This document shows, one piece after another, positions 32,770-42,971 of a stretch of DNA of 64,000 bases. This stretch comes from Paraspadella gotoi. Taxonomy: Eukaryota; Chaetognatha. The notes under the pieces were generated by a model. It made no database searches. It had not been told where the DNA came from and saw nothing but the letters and a program-made list of their open reading frames with translations. The DNA lies in the NCBI GenBank assembly GCA_051294375.1, contig CM119263.1:26759525-26823524 (forward strand). The letters run 5' to 3'. Each line of letters opens with the position of its first letter. The stretch's first letter is position 1. The position numbers were made by a program, and so were the translations under genes.

Positions 32770-33881
32770 TTATAAGCCACTTTTCGGTCGGTTGGTCGGT
32801 CGGTCCGTCGATTTATTGGTCGGTCACTATGTTGGTTCATCGGTCTGTCCCACTTACGTTAAAAATGCGTATAATTTGCCTATAGCTGGTTGCTCTTTTG
32901 TTAACACAGAAAAAAACCTGAAATCTAAGGGACTGCAAGCGCCGCCTTCAGGAAATCCTAAAACTATAAAGAATAAAAGACGGAATTTTGATTCAGTCCT
33001 TGCTATAAATACACGGACTAAGAAAGTTATTGGAGTCATGCAGTCACGTCTTGTCATGTCAGGTCACGTCATGTCATATCAGGAGAAATACACGTGATAA
33101 GGCGGTCACTGCGGAGCAACCGTTCTTGTTTTCCCTTTTTCCTTCTTTCAACGCCTCGTCAACTTACCCACTTTAATACTTTCGTTGCTCATCATTTGAC
33201 TGACCTTTTGTTTTATCCTACTTTTGAGATGATAAGTAAGTTTCCCTCCTATTTTTCCTCCCACCCTTACATATTCTTTCTTCCCTATCCTCTTACTATT
33301 TGTACCTCCATTTCTTTCCTTCTTTTTCTGTTAACCCTCCCACTGTGACGGTGTTTTGCCAAAACATTCTTGGTTATTGCACTTTGTTACGCGCATAAAT
33401 TTTCAATATAACTTTTAACTTTATACATCTTTCATTATTTTATAAAGTGTCTACATGCAATCATACTTACAATTATATTGTGACTTTCTGTGATATAACT
33501 CCCATCCGACCTTTTTCCGCCGACTCGATTTGCGATAACAACTTATGCGCTCGCATAATATGCGCGCACGGACAAGGCGAGCGAAGAAATAGTGCGCGCA
33601 GAATGGGTGCGCCCGGTAAAGACTGAGGTGTGTGCGATCTATGGGTGAGCGCGCGGCAAAGGTTCGTCTCATGCGTTTATTTTTTCTTAGAAAAAAAAAT
33701 TGTTTACTTTAAAGTTTAAACTACGAATTTTTAAAAGGGCAAACGCCTCGATGAAAAAAAAAAACCCGCGCTTAAAAAAAAAACACCACAAAGAAAAAGA
33801 GAGAAAATGGCGAAGACGTCAACAAAAAACATGACAAGAGCGACGAGAGCAACAAAAAAACGGAGAAGATGAAAAAAAAAA
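32770..33881. other. Intergenic, no supported gene
   Basis: Starts with GGTCGGTCGG repeats and includes a GTCACGTCATGTCA-rich patch at about 33045-33075. The motif GCGGAGCAAC recurs at 33111, echoing the palindrome arm at 32760. An open frame at 32792-33097 matches nothing I know. CpG-rich GCGCGC patches lie at 33555-33660. Confidence 0.55.
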
Positions 33882-33906
33882 NNNNNNNNNNNNNNNNNNN
33901 NNNNNN
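33882..33906. other. Assembly spacer, exactly 25 N
   Basis: A 25-N placeholder. Confidence 0.97.
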
Positions 33907-34326
33907 AAAAACGAGGTTTCCGAATCAAAAAAGCGTTATTCCTCTCTCTCGTCTCTCTTCATCAATTCTCTTCTGTCCCTTCTCTCTCTCTCTCTCTCTC
34001 TCTCCATCTCTCTCTCTCATACGGGTTAGGTTTGAATTACGCCACACACAAACATCTCGGAGCAGAGCGGAGGTCATGGAGGATTGTATCCCCCTGCCAG
34101 TGTCTGTCAGGGACAGATGGCTGCGTCAGAGGATAACCGTCTGGCTTTCTCGTCCTTAAGAAGTTACGCAACGCTTCTTGTTTCTTTCTTTCTTCGGACT
34201 TGTTCGGGTCTGGATTTCTCCTTCTCCGCTCTCTCTCTCTCGGTCATCATCACTTCTCTCCTTCTCGTTCTTCTCTCTCTTCTCGTCCTCCTCTCGTCTC
34301 TCGTCTCTCAGTCTCTCTCTCTCTCG
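33907..34326. other. CT-rich stretch right of the spacer
   Basis: CT tracts at about 33980-34018 and 34225-34322 with unique sequence between. No gene is supported. Confidence 0.6.
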
Positions 34327-34950
34327 TACTCCATGACACGCCCGAGACCAATATTTCGAGATAAGGAGTTGTCCAAAATGCGCGCTGTTGGCGCGCACCT
34401 GCGTCAGCCGTCTTGCATTATTAGGCCCGGCATCTGCATTTTTGCGTCGGGACATGAAGCCGATCCCGGGCCTAGAAAAACCGCGGCTTTAGAATTGCCG
34501 CAGCGCCGACGCTGGAACTGGACGACGACGGACGAGGATAATGAGCAAATATCGAAAGACGGATCGAAGACGTTAATTGCGCGACACCTGTGCTGACGAT
34601 TTATATTAAGTTCCCCTTAAGAGACGCTGACGTCCCTCAGTGAGGAAAATTTGATAATATTTGGTGGTGGGCAAAAAAATTATGATCAGAGAAGAGAAGC
34701 GTTAAAAATATGCAATGAGGGAGATTTAATGATACGACTTAGGTAAACGGGACCGTGAGTGTTTTAGAAAACTATAAAACGGACAAAGAAAAAACCCGCG
34801 GACGTTTTTTTCGTTGAGACCAAAAATAAATATCTTTTTATCCAAATAAATAAGGTTGATGATAATGAAAAGTCAAAAGAGGTATTCGCGAGACGCGATG
34901 TATATTCGGCCAAGCGAGGGAAAAGGGAGTCGCTGAGCGTCCTGTAGTCC
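34327..34950 (+). repeat. Duplicate C1 (noisier copy)
   Basis: Matches 34994-35480 in order: CCATGACACGCCC, GCATCTGCATTTT, GAAGCCGATCCCGG, the GAC-rich patch, AAACGGGACCGTG and GTATATNGGCCAA. This copy is about 130 bp longer through scattered insertions. Confidence 0.85.
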
Positions 34951-34993
34951 GTCTCTCTCTCCGTGCTCTCTCTTCATTCTCCTATCGTCTCTC

Positions 34994-35480
34994 CATGACA
35001 CGCCCAGACCATATTCGAAAGAGTTGCCAAATCGCGCGCTCGCCGTCTTGGCTTATCGGGCCCCGCATCTGCATTTTGCTCGACAGAAGCCGATCCCGGC
35101 CGGAAAAACCGGCTTAGATTCGCACCGACGACGACGACGACGACGAGGATAACGAAGACGACGAAGACGTTTATTGCGCGAACCTGACGATTATTAATTT
35201 CCCTAAGAGACGACGCCCAGTGAGAAAATTGAAATATTTGTGTGGGCAAAAAAATATAAGAGAAAAAGCTTAAAATATGAATGAGAGATTAATATACGAC
35301 TTAGTAAAACGGGACCGTGTGTTTTAAACTTATAAAAACGGACAAAAAAAACCTCGGACTTTTTCTTGAACAAAAATACTTTTATCAAATAAATAAGTTG
35401 AATAAAAGTCAAAGAGGTATTCGCCTCGATGTATATGGCCAACGAGGGAAAGGGAGTCGCGATCGTATCTCTCTCTCTCT
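34994..35480 (+). repeat. Duplicate C2 (cleaner copy)
   Basis: Shorter copy of 34327-34950, with a cleaner GAC array at 35124-35148. It runs into a (CT)n tract and a 194-N gap. Confidence 0.85.
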
Positions 35481-35493
35481 CTCTCTCTCTCTC

Positions 35494-35687
35494 NNNNNNN
35501 NNNNNNNNNNNNNNNNNNNNNNNNNNNNNNNNNNNNNNNNNNNNNNNNNNNNNNNNNNNNNNNNNNNNNNNNNNNNNNNNNNNNNNNNNNNNNNNNNNNN
35601 NNNNNNNNNNNNNNNNNNNNNNNNNNNNNNNNNNNNNNNNNNNNNNNNNNNNNNNNNNNNNNNNNNNNNNNNNNNNNNNNNNNNNNN
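35494..35687. other. Assembly gap (194 N) after (CT)n
   Basis: Preceded by a CT run, so a CT microsatellite probably lies under it. Confidence 0.96.
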
Positions 35688-35880
35688 TTTCTTTTTTTTT
35701 CCTCCAAAAACTCGTATTCCTCAGCGAATTTCTTTGACGCTTCTTGTCGGCCTTCGTCGGCCGGTGTCCGGTTGAGTCGGGCGGCGGAGTCGGGCGGCGG
35801 TGTCGGCTTGTGGTGTCGGCCAGGGGAAGTAGCAGAACTGCTGATCCACCGACGCGAGGGGGTGAAGGATTTGTATGTCA
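35688..35880 (-). CDS. Weak open frame, possible exon, product unknown
   Basis: On the minus strand an ATG at 35880 opens about 64 codons (starting MTYKSFTPSRRW, ending FLEEKK) that run into the 194-N gap. The composition is GC-rich, with a Pro-rich then Lys/Glu-rich peptide, unlike the pure repeat frames around it. The repeated CGGCGG/GTCGGG blocks underlie part of it. No domain is recognised and there is no splice or homology support. It may well be chance. Confidence 0.15.
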
Positions 35881-35919
35881 TGTCGCGAGAGAAGAAGGAG
35901 AAGAAAAAGAAAAAGAAGA

Positions 35920-35957
35920 GGAAAAGGAAAAGGAAAAGGAAAAGGAAAAGGAAAAGG
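35920..35957. repeat. (GGAAAA)n array running into a gap
   Basis: About six GGAAAA hexanucleotide units, truncated by N at 35958. Confidence 0.92.
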
Positions 35958-36639
35958 NNNNNNNNNNNNNNNNNNNNNNNNNNNNNNNNNNNNNNNNNNN
36001 NNNNNNNNNNNNNNNNNNNNNNNNNNNNNNNNNNNNNNNNNNNNNNNNNNNNNNNNNNNNNNNNNNNNNNNNNNNNNNNNNNNNNNNNNNNNNNNNNNNN
36101 NNNNNNNNNNNNNNNNNNNNNNNNNNNNNNNNNNNNNNNNNNNNNNNNNNNNNNNNNNNNNNNNNNNNNNNNNNNNNNNNNNNNNNNNNNNNNNNNNNNN
36201 NNNNNNNNNNNNNNNNNNNNNNNNNNNNNNNNNNNNNNNNNNNNNNNNNNNNNNNNNNNNNNNNNNNNNNNNNNNNNNNNNNNNNNNNNNNNNNNNNNNN
36301 NNNNNNNNNNNNNNNNNNNNNNNNNNNNNNNNNNNNNNNNNNNNNNNNNNNNNNNNNNNNNNNNNNNNNNNNNNNNNNNNNNNNNNNNNNNNNNNNNNNN
36401 NNNNNNNNNNNNNNNNNNNNNNNNNNNNNNNNNNNNNNNNNNNNNNNNNNNNNNNNNNNNNNNNNNNNNNNNNNNNNNNNNNNNNNNNNNNNNNNNNNNN
36501 NNNNNNNNNNNNNNNNNNNNNNNNNNNNNNNNNNNNNNNNNNNNNNNNNNNNNNNNNNNNNNNNNNNNNNNNNNNNNNNNNNNNNNNNNNNNNNNNNNNN
36601 NNNNNNNNNNNNNNNNNNNNNNNNNNNNNNNNNNNNNNN
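35958..36639. other. Assembly gap (682 N)
   Basis: Largest gap in the window, entered from a GGAAAA array. Confidence 0.97.
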
Positions 36640-36716
36640 TTTCTAAATTTTTTGTTCTACTTTTTCGCCGTTTTTCCTCACGAACGGCGACACTTTGGAA
36701 ATTAGAAAGATATCTC

Positions 36717-36718
<2 letters not shown>

Positions 36719-36772
<54 letters not shown>

Positions 36773-36808
36773 GAGTGAGAGTGAGAGAGAGAAAGAGAGA
36801 GAGAGAGA
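36719..36808. repeat. (GA)n tract with GAGAGT variants
   Basis: About 50 bp of pure GA followed by GTGAGA and GAAAGA variants. Confidence 0.95.
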
Positions 36809-37482
36809 TTCTTTTTGTTTTCTTTCCATTCGTCTTCGCATTTGAAAACAATTTCTCGCTCGACATCAATTTCGATCTTTCGATCTTCTCGCTCGAATTT
36901 CTTTGTCCGAATCCGAAACAATTGGAGCGAATTCGACCGCAAGGCGTTGGGTGGGTTGGGGTGGGTGATGTAAAGGGAAGAATTGTGAAGGCGGGTTGCC
37001 GGGAGACGGGAGGTGGGGTGAATCTTTGATGGGTGAGTCCAGTAGATAAATATAAGAATTGGGAAGGCATTCGTCGCAGCTCTCACTTTCTTTCACCAAA
37101 TTGAAATAAATCGTCTACTTTATATTGGTGGTTAAAATTAACTCACCAACAATGTAGACTATCCAAATTTATTCGTAACTCGTGAACGATTAACCAAAAC
37201 ACAGTTAACAATTCACTTTTTTCGGGAAGCATTCAAAACAGGCGATTAAATGTCGATGCTTGAGGCGCGAACCAACCTTCGAACAACGCTTGCCTAAAGC
37301 GTCCAATCTGCGGCATTTATTTTGATAGGTTTTCCCAACGATCCCAGCTGGACGCTACCGAAGCTAGACCTACTCCGTCCCCCATTCCATAAGACCCTCC
37401 TTTCTCTGCCACACCCTTGACCCACCTCACACTACTAACCCATTTTTTTACTTTTAAAAAAATTAAAAGAATTAAGATTGAA

Positions 37483-37547
37483 GATGGAATAATTATGAAA
37501 TTGGTACAACCAATAAAAAAATTATCCATTCATTTAATAAATAAATA
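37483..37547 (+). repeat. Dispersed repeat fragment with AATA-rich tail
   Basis: The text around TTGGTACAACCAAT and ATTATCCATTCATTTAATAA also occurs as the reverse complement at about 46786-46858 and 52842-52910. The tail of TAAATAAATA units resembles the 3' end of a non-LTR retrotransposon, which is inference. Confidence 0.7.
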
Positions 37548-38285
37548 CATACAATAATAAATACAATAAATAAATAAATTCAATAAATAAATATATACAA
37601 CCGATTTATTTTGCCGATAAAACGATAACAGATGAAAAAGACATTTAATGGAGGAAAAAACCAAGTAAAAATATCAAATAAAGGGGAAAACAATCTTTTT
37701 ACCTGTTGACTTTTTAAAAAAAGAAAAAAAAAGGAAAGAAGTCAAGCAAAAGGAAGAAAAAAAGGAAAAGCGTCTTTCGATCTTCGATGTCGAGATTAAA
37801 TTTTTTTTTTTACAAAATTTATCGACTTTTTTTTCCCCAAATTTTCTCCGGACTCAATTTTCTTCTCCGCCTGGCGTCGCTGCAGGAGGCGGATGACGCC
37901 GACGGACGACGCTGCCGGATCTTTCCGGCATTTAAGATGTACACATTTTCCCTGATATAATCTCGTATTCAAGCGAGTGAAAATGAGATTAGGTTCTGAC
38001 GGAGAAAAAGATGAACTGACAAACTGAGTGAAATACCCATAAGAACGAGTTGAGATGTAGGTAATAAATGAATCGATGAAAATTTTATATATAGTTTTAT
38101 AAATTATTAAGTCACCGCATTATCATGTCACGATAAAAAATGTCCCGAGGACAAGTCGACTGATTATAACGTGTTTTTTTGTTTTTTTTTGACTGACGCT
38201 CTCGACTGACATTTGAAAGGTAATTCCTCTCGTCGTTGCCTTTGCGTAGGCAACTAATACTTCCTGTAGGTACTTATCATAATGA

Positions 38286-38404
<119 letters not shown>

Positions 38405-38609
38405 AAACAATAATCCTAAGACCCGTTGTTCTTTTTTTTGTTGTTGTTCTCGTCGTCATTATTGCCGTCATTATAAACGTTTGAATCGTCGACGTCGTCG
38501 TTAGTTTTATTACTTCTCTTGTAAAGATGTCATTCCCTCGTTTTTTTTTTTCTTCTCTGCCTTCGATCCTCGCCGAAGGCGCGGTTGTCGTTGTTGTTGT
38601 CTTCCTCAT

Positions 38610-39055
38610 CTTGAAAGATCATCGGCATCGTCATCTTCAACATCATCGTCGTTGTCATCGTTCAAAATGATCCTAAATTTTTTTCATTGTCAATATCCTA
38701 CTCATCGCTGTCGTCCTCGTCATCGCTGTCATCATCGTCATTGTCGTCGTCATCATCGTTACCGTTTTCGTAGTCATCGTCATTTTCATCGTCAGTATCG
38801 TCGTGATTGTGGTTAATTCTTCATCGTCATCATCATCATGGTAGTCATCGTCTTCATCGTCATCATCGTCGTTGTCATCATCGTCATTATCTTCGTCTTT
38901 GTCATTGTCTTCATCGTCAACAACGTCATCATCGTCGTCGTCGTCATCGTCCTCCTTGTCGTCATCGTCGCCATCGTCAACATCGTCATCATCATCATCG
39001 TCGCCATCGTCTTCCTCGTCATCATTGTCATCATCATCGTCGTCGTCATCGTCAT
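38610..39055. repeat. Long ATC/GTC trinucleotide array running into a gap
   Basis: About 445 bp of TCATCG, TCGTCG and TCATCATC units, continuing into a 289-N gap. It gives Asp-, Ser-, Val/Ile- and His/Arg-rich shadow frames on both strands. I do not regard it as coding. Confidence 0.92.
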
Positions 39056-39344
39056 NNNNNNNNNNNNNNNNNNNNNNNNNNNNNNNNNNNNNNNNNNNNN
39101 NNNNNNNNNNNNNNNNNNNNNNNNNNNNNNNNNNNNNNNNNNNNNNNNNNNNNNNNNNNNNNNNNNNNNNNNNNNNNNNNNNNNNNNNNNNNNNNNNNNN
39201 NNNNNNNNNNNNNNNNNNNNNNNNNNNNNNNNNNNNNNNNNNNNNNNNNNNNNNNNNNNNNNNNNNNNNNNNNNNNNNNNNNNNNNNNNNNNNNNNNNNN
39301 NNNNNNNNNNNNNNNNNNNNNNNNNNNNNNNNNNNNNNNNNNNN
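39056..39344. other. Assembly gap (289 N)
   Basis: Lies at the end of the trinucleotide array, so it probably hides more of it. Confidence 0.96.
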
Positions 39345-40050
39345 TATGAAGGGATGAAGCGACGCAAGGGCGCTGGAGTGAGATTGGAGCTTGTGTTGCG
39401 AAATAGAGAATGTGCTTGCTCGTGGTGAGAGAAATGGGTAACAACGACCATGGGAAAGAGAAAGGAGAAAAAAAAGGTAAGTCAAAAAAAAGAAAGAAAG
39501 AAAGAAGAATCGTGGGAACCATAAAAAGGTTCGGAAACGATAAACGAAGCCGTTGAGAAGATATTAAAGCCTCGACTGAGGATCCTCACCCGGAAATACG
39601 AATCACGAACTTACCCATTTACCCCTTTTGCTTTAGAAGAGTTGCCACGGGCCGAAATGAGATCGTTTAAGTCGACGTTGACCGTCCTGACCCCGAAATT
39701 TGGGTGAGGTTCGGTACACAAACGTTTAACCTTGTAAGGTTGGCTTTAACCTTCCCTCAACTCACCCCGACAAAAAATGTAAATAACGAGTTTATCTCCA
39801 TTTAACTTACCATGCAATTTCTTACAAACAAATACTTGCTAGCCATTTCTTTTATACTTTTCTAATTCTAAAATCACACTACTATCATTAATAGCTTCCC
39901 ACTCTATCATACCTTCCTCTTTCTTCCTTCCTCAATCATCCCATTTTTTTCCTTCCCATGTCCTTAATAAAAACCCGTTCTATTACCCCAAATAATCCTC
40001 TTTGCATCGATTTTTTTTTCATTATCCTTCGCTCTCTCTCTCTCTCTCTC
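39345..40050. other. Intergenic, no supported gene
   Basis: Unique-looking sequence ending in a CT run. No open frame of note and no RNA gene seen. Confidence 0.65.
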
Positions 40051-40283
40051 NNNNNNNNNNNNNNNNNNNNNNNNNNNNNNNNNNNNNNNNNNNNNNNNNN
40101 NNNNNNNNNNNNNNNNNNNNNNNNNNNNNNNNNNNNNNNNNNNNNNNNNNNNNNNNNNNNNNNNNNNNNNNNNNNNNNNNNNNNNNNNNNNNNNNNNNNN
40201 NNNNNNNNNNNNNNNNNNNNNNNNNNNNNNNNNNNNNNNNNNNNNNNNNNNNNNNNNNNNNNNNNNNNNNNNNNNNNNNNNNN
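40051..40283. other. Assembly gap (233 N) after (CT)n
   Basis: Preceded by a CT run. Confidence 0.96.
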
Positions 40284-40561
40284 TTATCTCTTTATTACTC
40301 AATAAAGCAAAAATAACAAAAACAATCAATAGCGTAGCGTAAAAAAGAGCTTTAATTCTCTCTCTCTCTTGAATCGATTTTTTCTTCCGACGCCATTGGA
40401 TTGCTATTTTTTAGTTATTCATTCGGAGTTAAGTCATTATTTTTATTACTATATTTATGGTTATTATTGAATTTTCTGCTCCGAGAAGCCTTCCTTACCT
40501 GACCGCTGAGACCTATTCCGCTTTGTTTATGACCTGAAGTAAACAAAGAGAGAGAGAGAGA
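40284..40561. other. Short intergenic segment between gaps
   Basis: AT-rich sequence with a short CT run at about 40358-40370, ending in a GA run at the next gap. Nothing coding. Confidence 0.7.
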
Positions 40562-40739
40562 NNNNNNNNNNNNNNNNNNNNNNNNNNNNNNNNNNNNNNN
40601 NNNNNNNNNNNNNNNNNNNNNNNNNNNNNNNNNNNNNNNNNNNNNNNNNNNNNNNNNNNNNNNNNNNNNNNNNNNNNNNNNNNNNNNNNNNNNNNNNNNN
40701 NNNNNNNNNNNNNNNNNNNNNNNNNNNNNNNNNNNNNNN
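40562..40739. other. Assembly gap (178 N) in a GA tract
   Basis: Flanked by GA on both sides. Confidence 0.96.
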
Positions 40740-41324
40740 AGAGCGAAGGAAAACAAGAAAGAAGAGCAAAGATCTCGTTTCGTTTCCGATTTCGTCTTCG
40801 TTGGGAATAAATTTTCTTTTTGGACGAAATGGAGGAACGGATCCAGGGTTGGATATTTGTACGGACTGATGGATCTACGGTTGAACGGCATTCAGAATGG
40901 ACGGAAAGATAGGCGGATTTGTTTTTGTAGAAAAGAGACTTTTTGTTCACTTCAAATATAATTATAGCTGCTTAATTTCATTTGCATATTGTAGCACATA
41001 ATTCGTTTCTTTTTTTAGGACGTACGGAGAAACCAGAACTCAGTATGTTTTTTTTTTTCCTTCTTTCTTTTCTGTCCAACGAGTGAGTTATAACTCGGCG
41101 TTGCCCCTGACGACGACAACAAATAACAACAACTACATAGAGCCATCGTCACGAAGACGGCGAGTTTGACGACGACGACGACGACGACCGCGCGCGACGA
41201 ATGTAAACTTTGGGCGACGTCAATCGTCGAGACGACGTCGACGACGATGAGGACGACGACGACCACAGCGGCGTGGGGCCGAGATCCCGTGATTTTCTGG
41301 AAAACCCTAAGCTAAGGTTGAGAG

Positions 41325-41359
<35 letters not shown>

Positions 41360-42161
41360 GGCGGCCGTTTGGCTAAAACGTGCACACTTGAGAAGGAAGG
41401 GTTTTTTTGAGACGAGTGATTCAGTGTGGGGGATGGTGGTCGTGGAAGGAGCTGCTGTGTGGGGAGTGAGTAGGGGTGTCGTCAGTGGAAAGTAGGAATG
41501 AAACAGCACAACCTTTAGGAAAAAACTCAGATTCGTAACAACAACAACTGCAAAGCTTTTAAAATCCCTATGACTCATTCTCTAGCTTCATCCAAATGTA
41601 CTCTCTCTCTCTCTCGTCTCTCTCTCTCTCTCTCTATCTCTCTCTTCTTCTCTCTCTCTCTCTCTCTTCTCTCTCCTTCTCTCGCTCGTCTCTCTCTCTG
41701 CTATACGATTTCTTCTCCCCAAATTCATCTTTCTCTTTCTCTTCGTCATCATTACGCCGTCGGCCGAATCGACGCTTCTTTCTCCTCGCCGCGCCCGGCG
41801 TCCCCCGGCGCCCCCGGCGATCCTGGCTCCGGATTCCGGCACCCTCATCATTTACCGGCGAAAAGGTCGCCATCGACGACGACGACGACGACGAAGACGA
41901 CGTCTAAAAAGACGATTCAAAGTCTTCAATGATGACAACGATGAAGACGACGATCATAAAGACGGCGACTATTTAAAAGATTTGATAGACAACAATAACT
42001 TTTACAACAACCAAGATTAAGACGATGAGATAAACGATGACGATTAGCTAAGAAGATAACGACGACGACAAAGTTTTCAATATCTTTGCCGATGATTATG
42101 TATTCCACAACAAAGATGATGACGATGTCGTTGACGACGGTGAACACGACGAAAAAGATGA

Positions 42162-42197
<36 letters not shown>

Positions 42198-42452
42198 TGT
42201 TGACGATCTCCGTGAATTTTTCCTCGAGGCTTCGTCCATTTTTCTCGCCGTCGAACCCGAGGGGCGAAAGCGAAAGAGTAAAGAAAAAAGAGAGAAAAAA
42301 GAAAGAAAAAAGAAAGAAAAAGTGAGAAAGAAGAGAAAAAAAGAAAAATCTGCGTTGGCTCGAAATGTCAACTTTTTTTTCTTTTTCGACGAAATTCATC
42401 TTCCGAAGGTGAAAAGAAAAAAAAGTTGAGATGGAACCGAAGATGGACGATT
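40740..42452. other. Intergenic with GAC/GTC arrays and CT tracts
   Basis: Contains GAC arrays at about 41168-41190 and 41230-41262, a (CGT)n array at about 41326-41359, CT tracts at 41600-41700, a GC-rich patch at 41755-41870 and an interrupted (GAC)n array at 41873-42200. No gene is supported. Confidence 0.6.
41600..41700. repeat. Interrupted (CT)n tract
   Basis: CT run with several CGTC, ATC and TTC interruptions. Confidence 0.9.
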
Positions 42453-42524
42453 GTGGGCGTGGCAAGACGGGTGAGAGTGGGCGTGGCAAGAGAGGTAAGA
42501 GGGGGCGTGGCTCGACGGGTGAGG
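42453..42524. repeat. Three exact-period 24-bp repeats with GGGCGTGGC
   Basis: Units start at 42453, 42477 and 42501. Each contains GGGCGTGGC, a GC-box/KLF-like motif, followed by AAGACGGGTGAGA or a variant. The spacing is a strict 24 bp. A regulatory role is possible but unsupported, as no gene start is recognised nearby. Confidence 0.8.
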
Positions 42525-42813
42525 TCGTCAGACTCCGTTGGAGTCAAAGCTGGAAGCAAGAATAGATAAGAAAGAGTAAAGTCAAAAATTAGTGTTATGG
42601 GAGTTAGACCCTCTGGAGTCAGAAAAATAAATATTAAGGGGTGAAACTCAACTGGAGAGACAATGAGTTGGCTCTAGTTCAATGGGCGGATCCCATCAAA
42701 TCGATGGGAGATGGAAGATCCGGTTCCGGAGAGCGACTTCCGGTTTTTGCGATGGAACGATTGTGAGTCGAATGGCATTGACTAAGTGTCTCTTTTGCCA
42801 TCTCTCTCTCTCT
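42525..42813. other. Short intergenic segment before a spacer
   Basis: Contains a GACTCC-GTT-GGAGTC hairpin at about 42530 and ends in a short CT run at the 25-N spacer. No gene. Confidence 0.65.
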
Positions 42814-42838
42814 NNNNNNNNNNNNNNNNNNNNNNNNN
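42814..42838. other. Assembly spacer, exactly 25 N
   Basis: A 25-N placeholder inside a CT tract. Confidence 0.97.
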
Positions 42839-42843
42839 CTTCT

Positions 42844-42889
<46 letters not shown>

Positions 42890-42971
42890 CCTCTCTCTTC
42901 TCTCTCTCTCTATCTCTCTCTTCTCTCTCTCCTCTCTTCTCTCTATTCTCTCTCTCTTCTCTCTCTGTCGT

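Noticed and set aside
35330-36845. Very long open frames of 276-503 codons
   Set aside because: Most of their length is N. The remaining parts are GA/CT or GGAAAA repeat.
38673-39522. Long Asp-, Ser- and His/Arg-rich open frames
   Set aside because: All are readings of the ATC/GTC trinucleotide array and an N-gap, on both strands and several frames.
41755-41907. Collagen-like SPGAPGDPGSG peptide in plus frame
   Set aside because: Too short, embedded between CT and GAC repeats, and explained by the CCCGGCG-rich patch.
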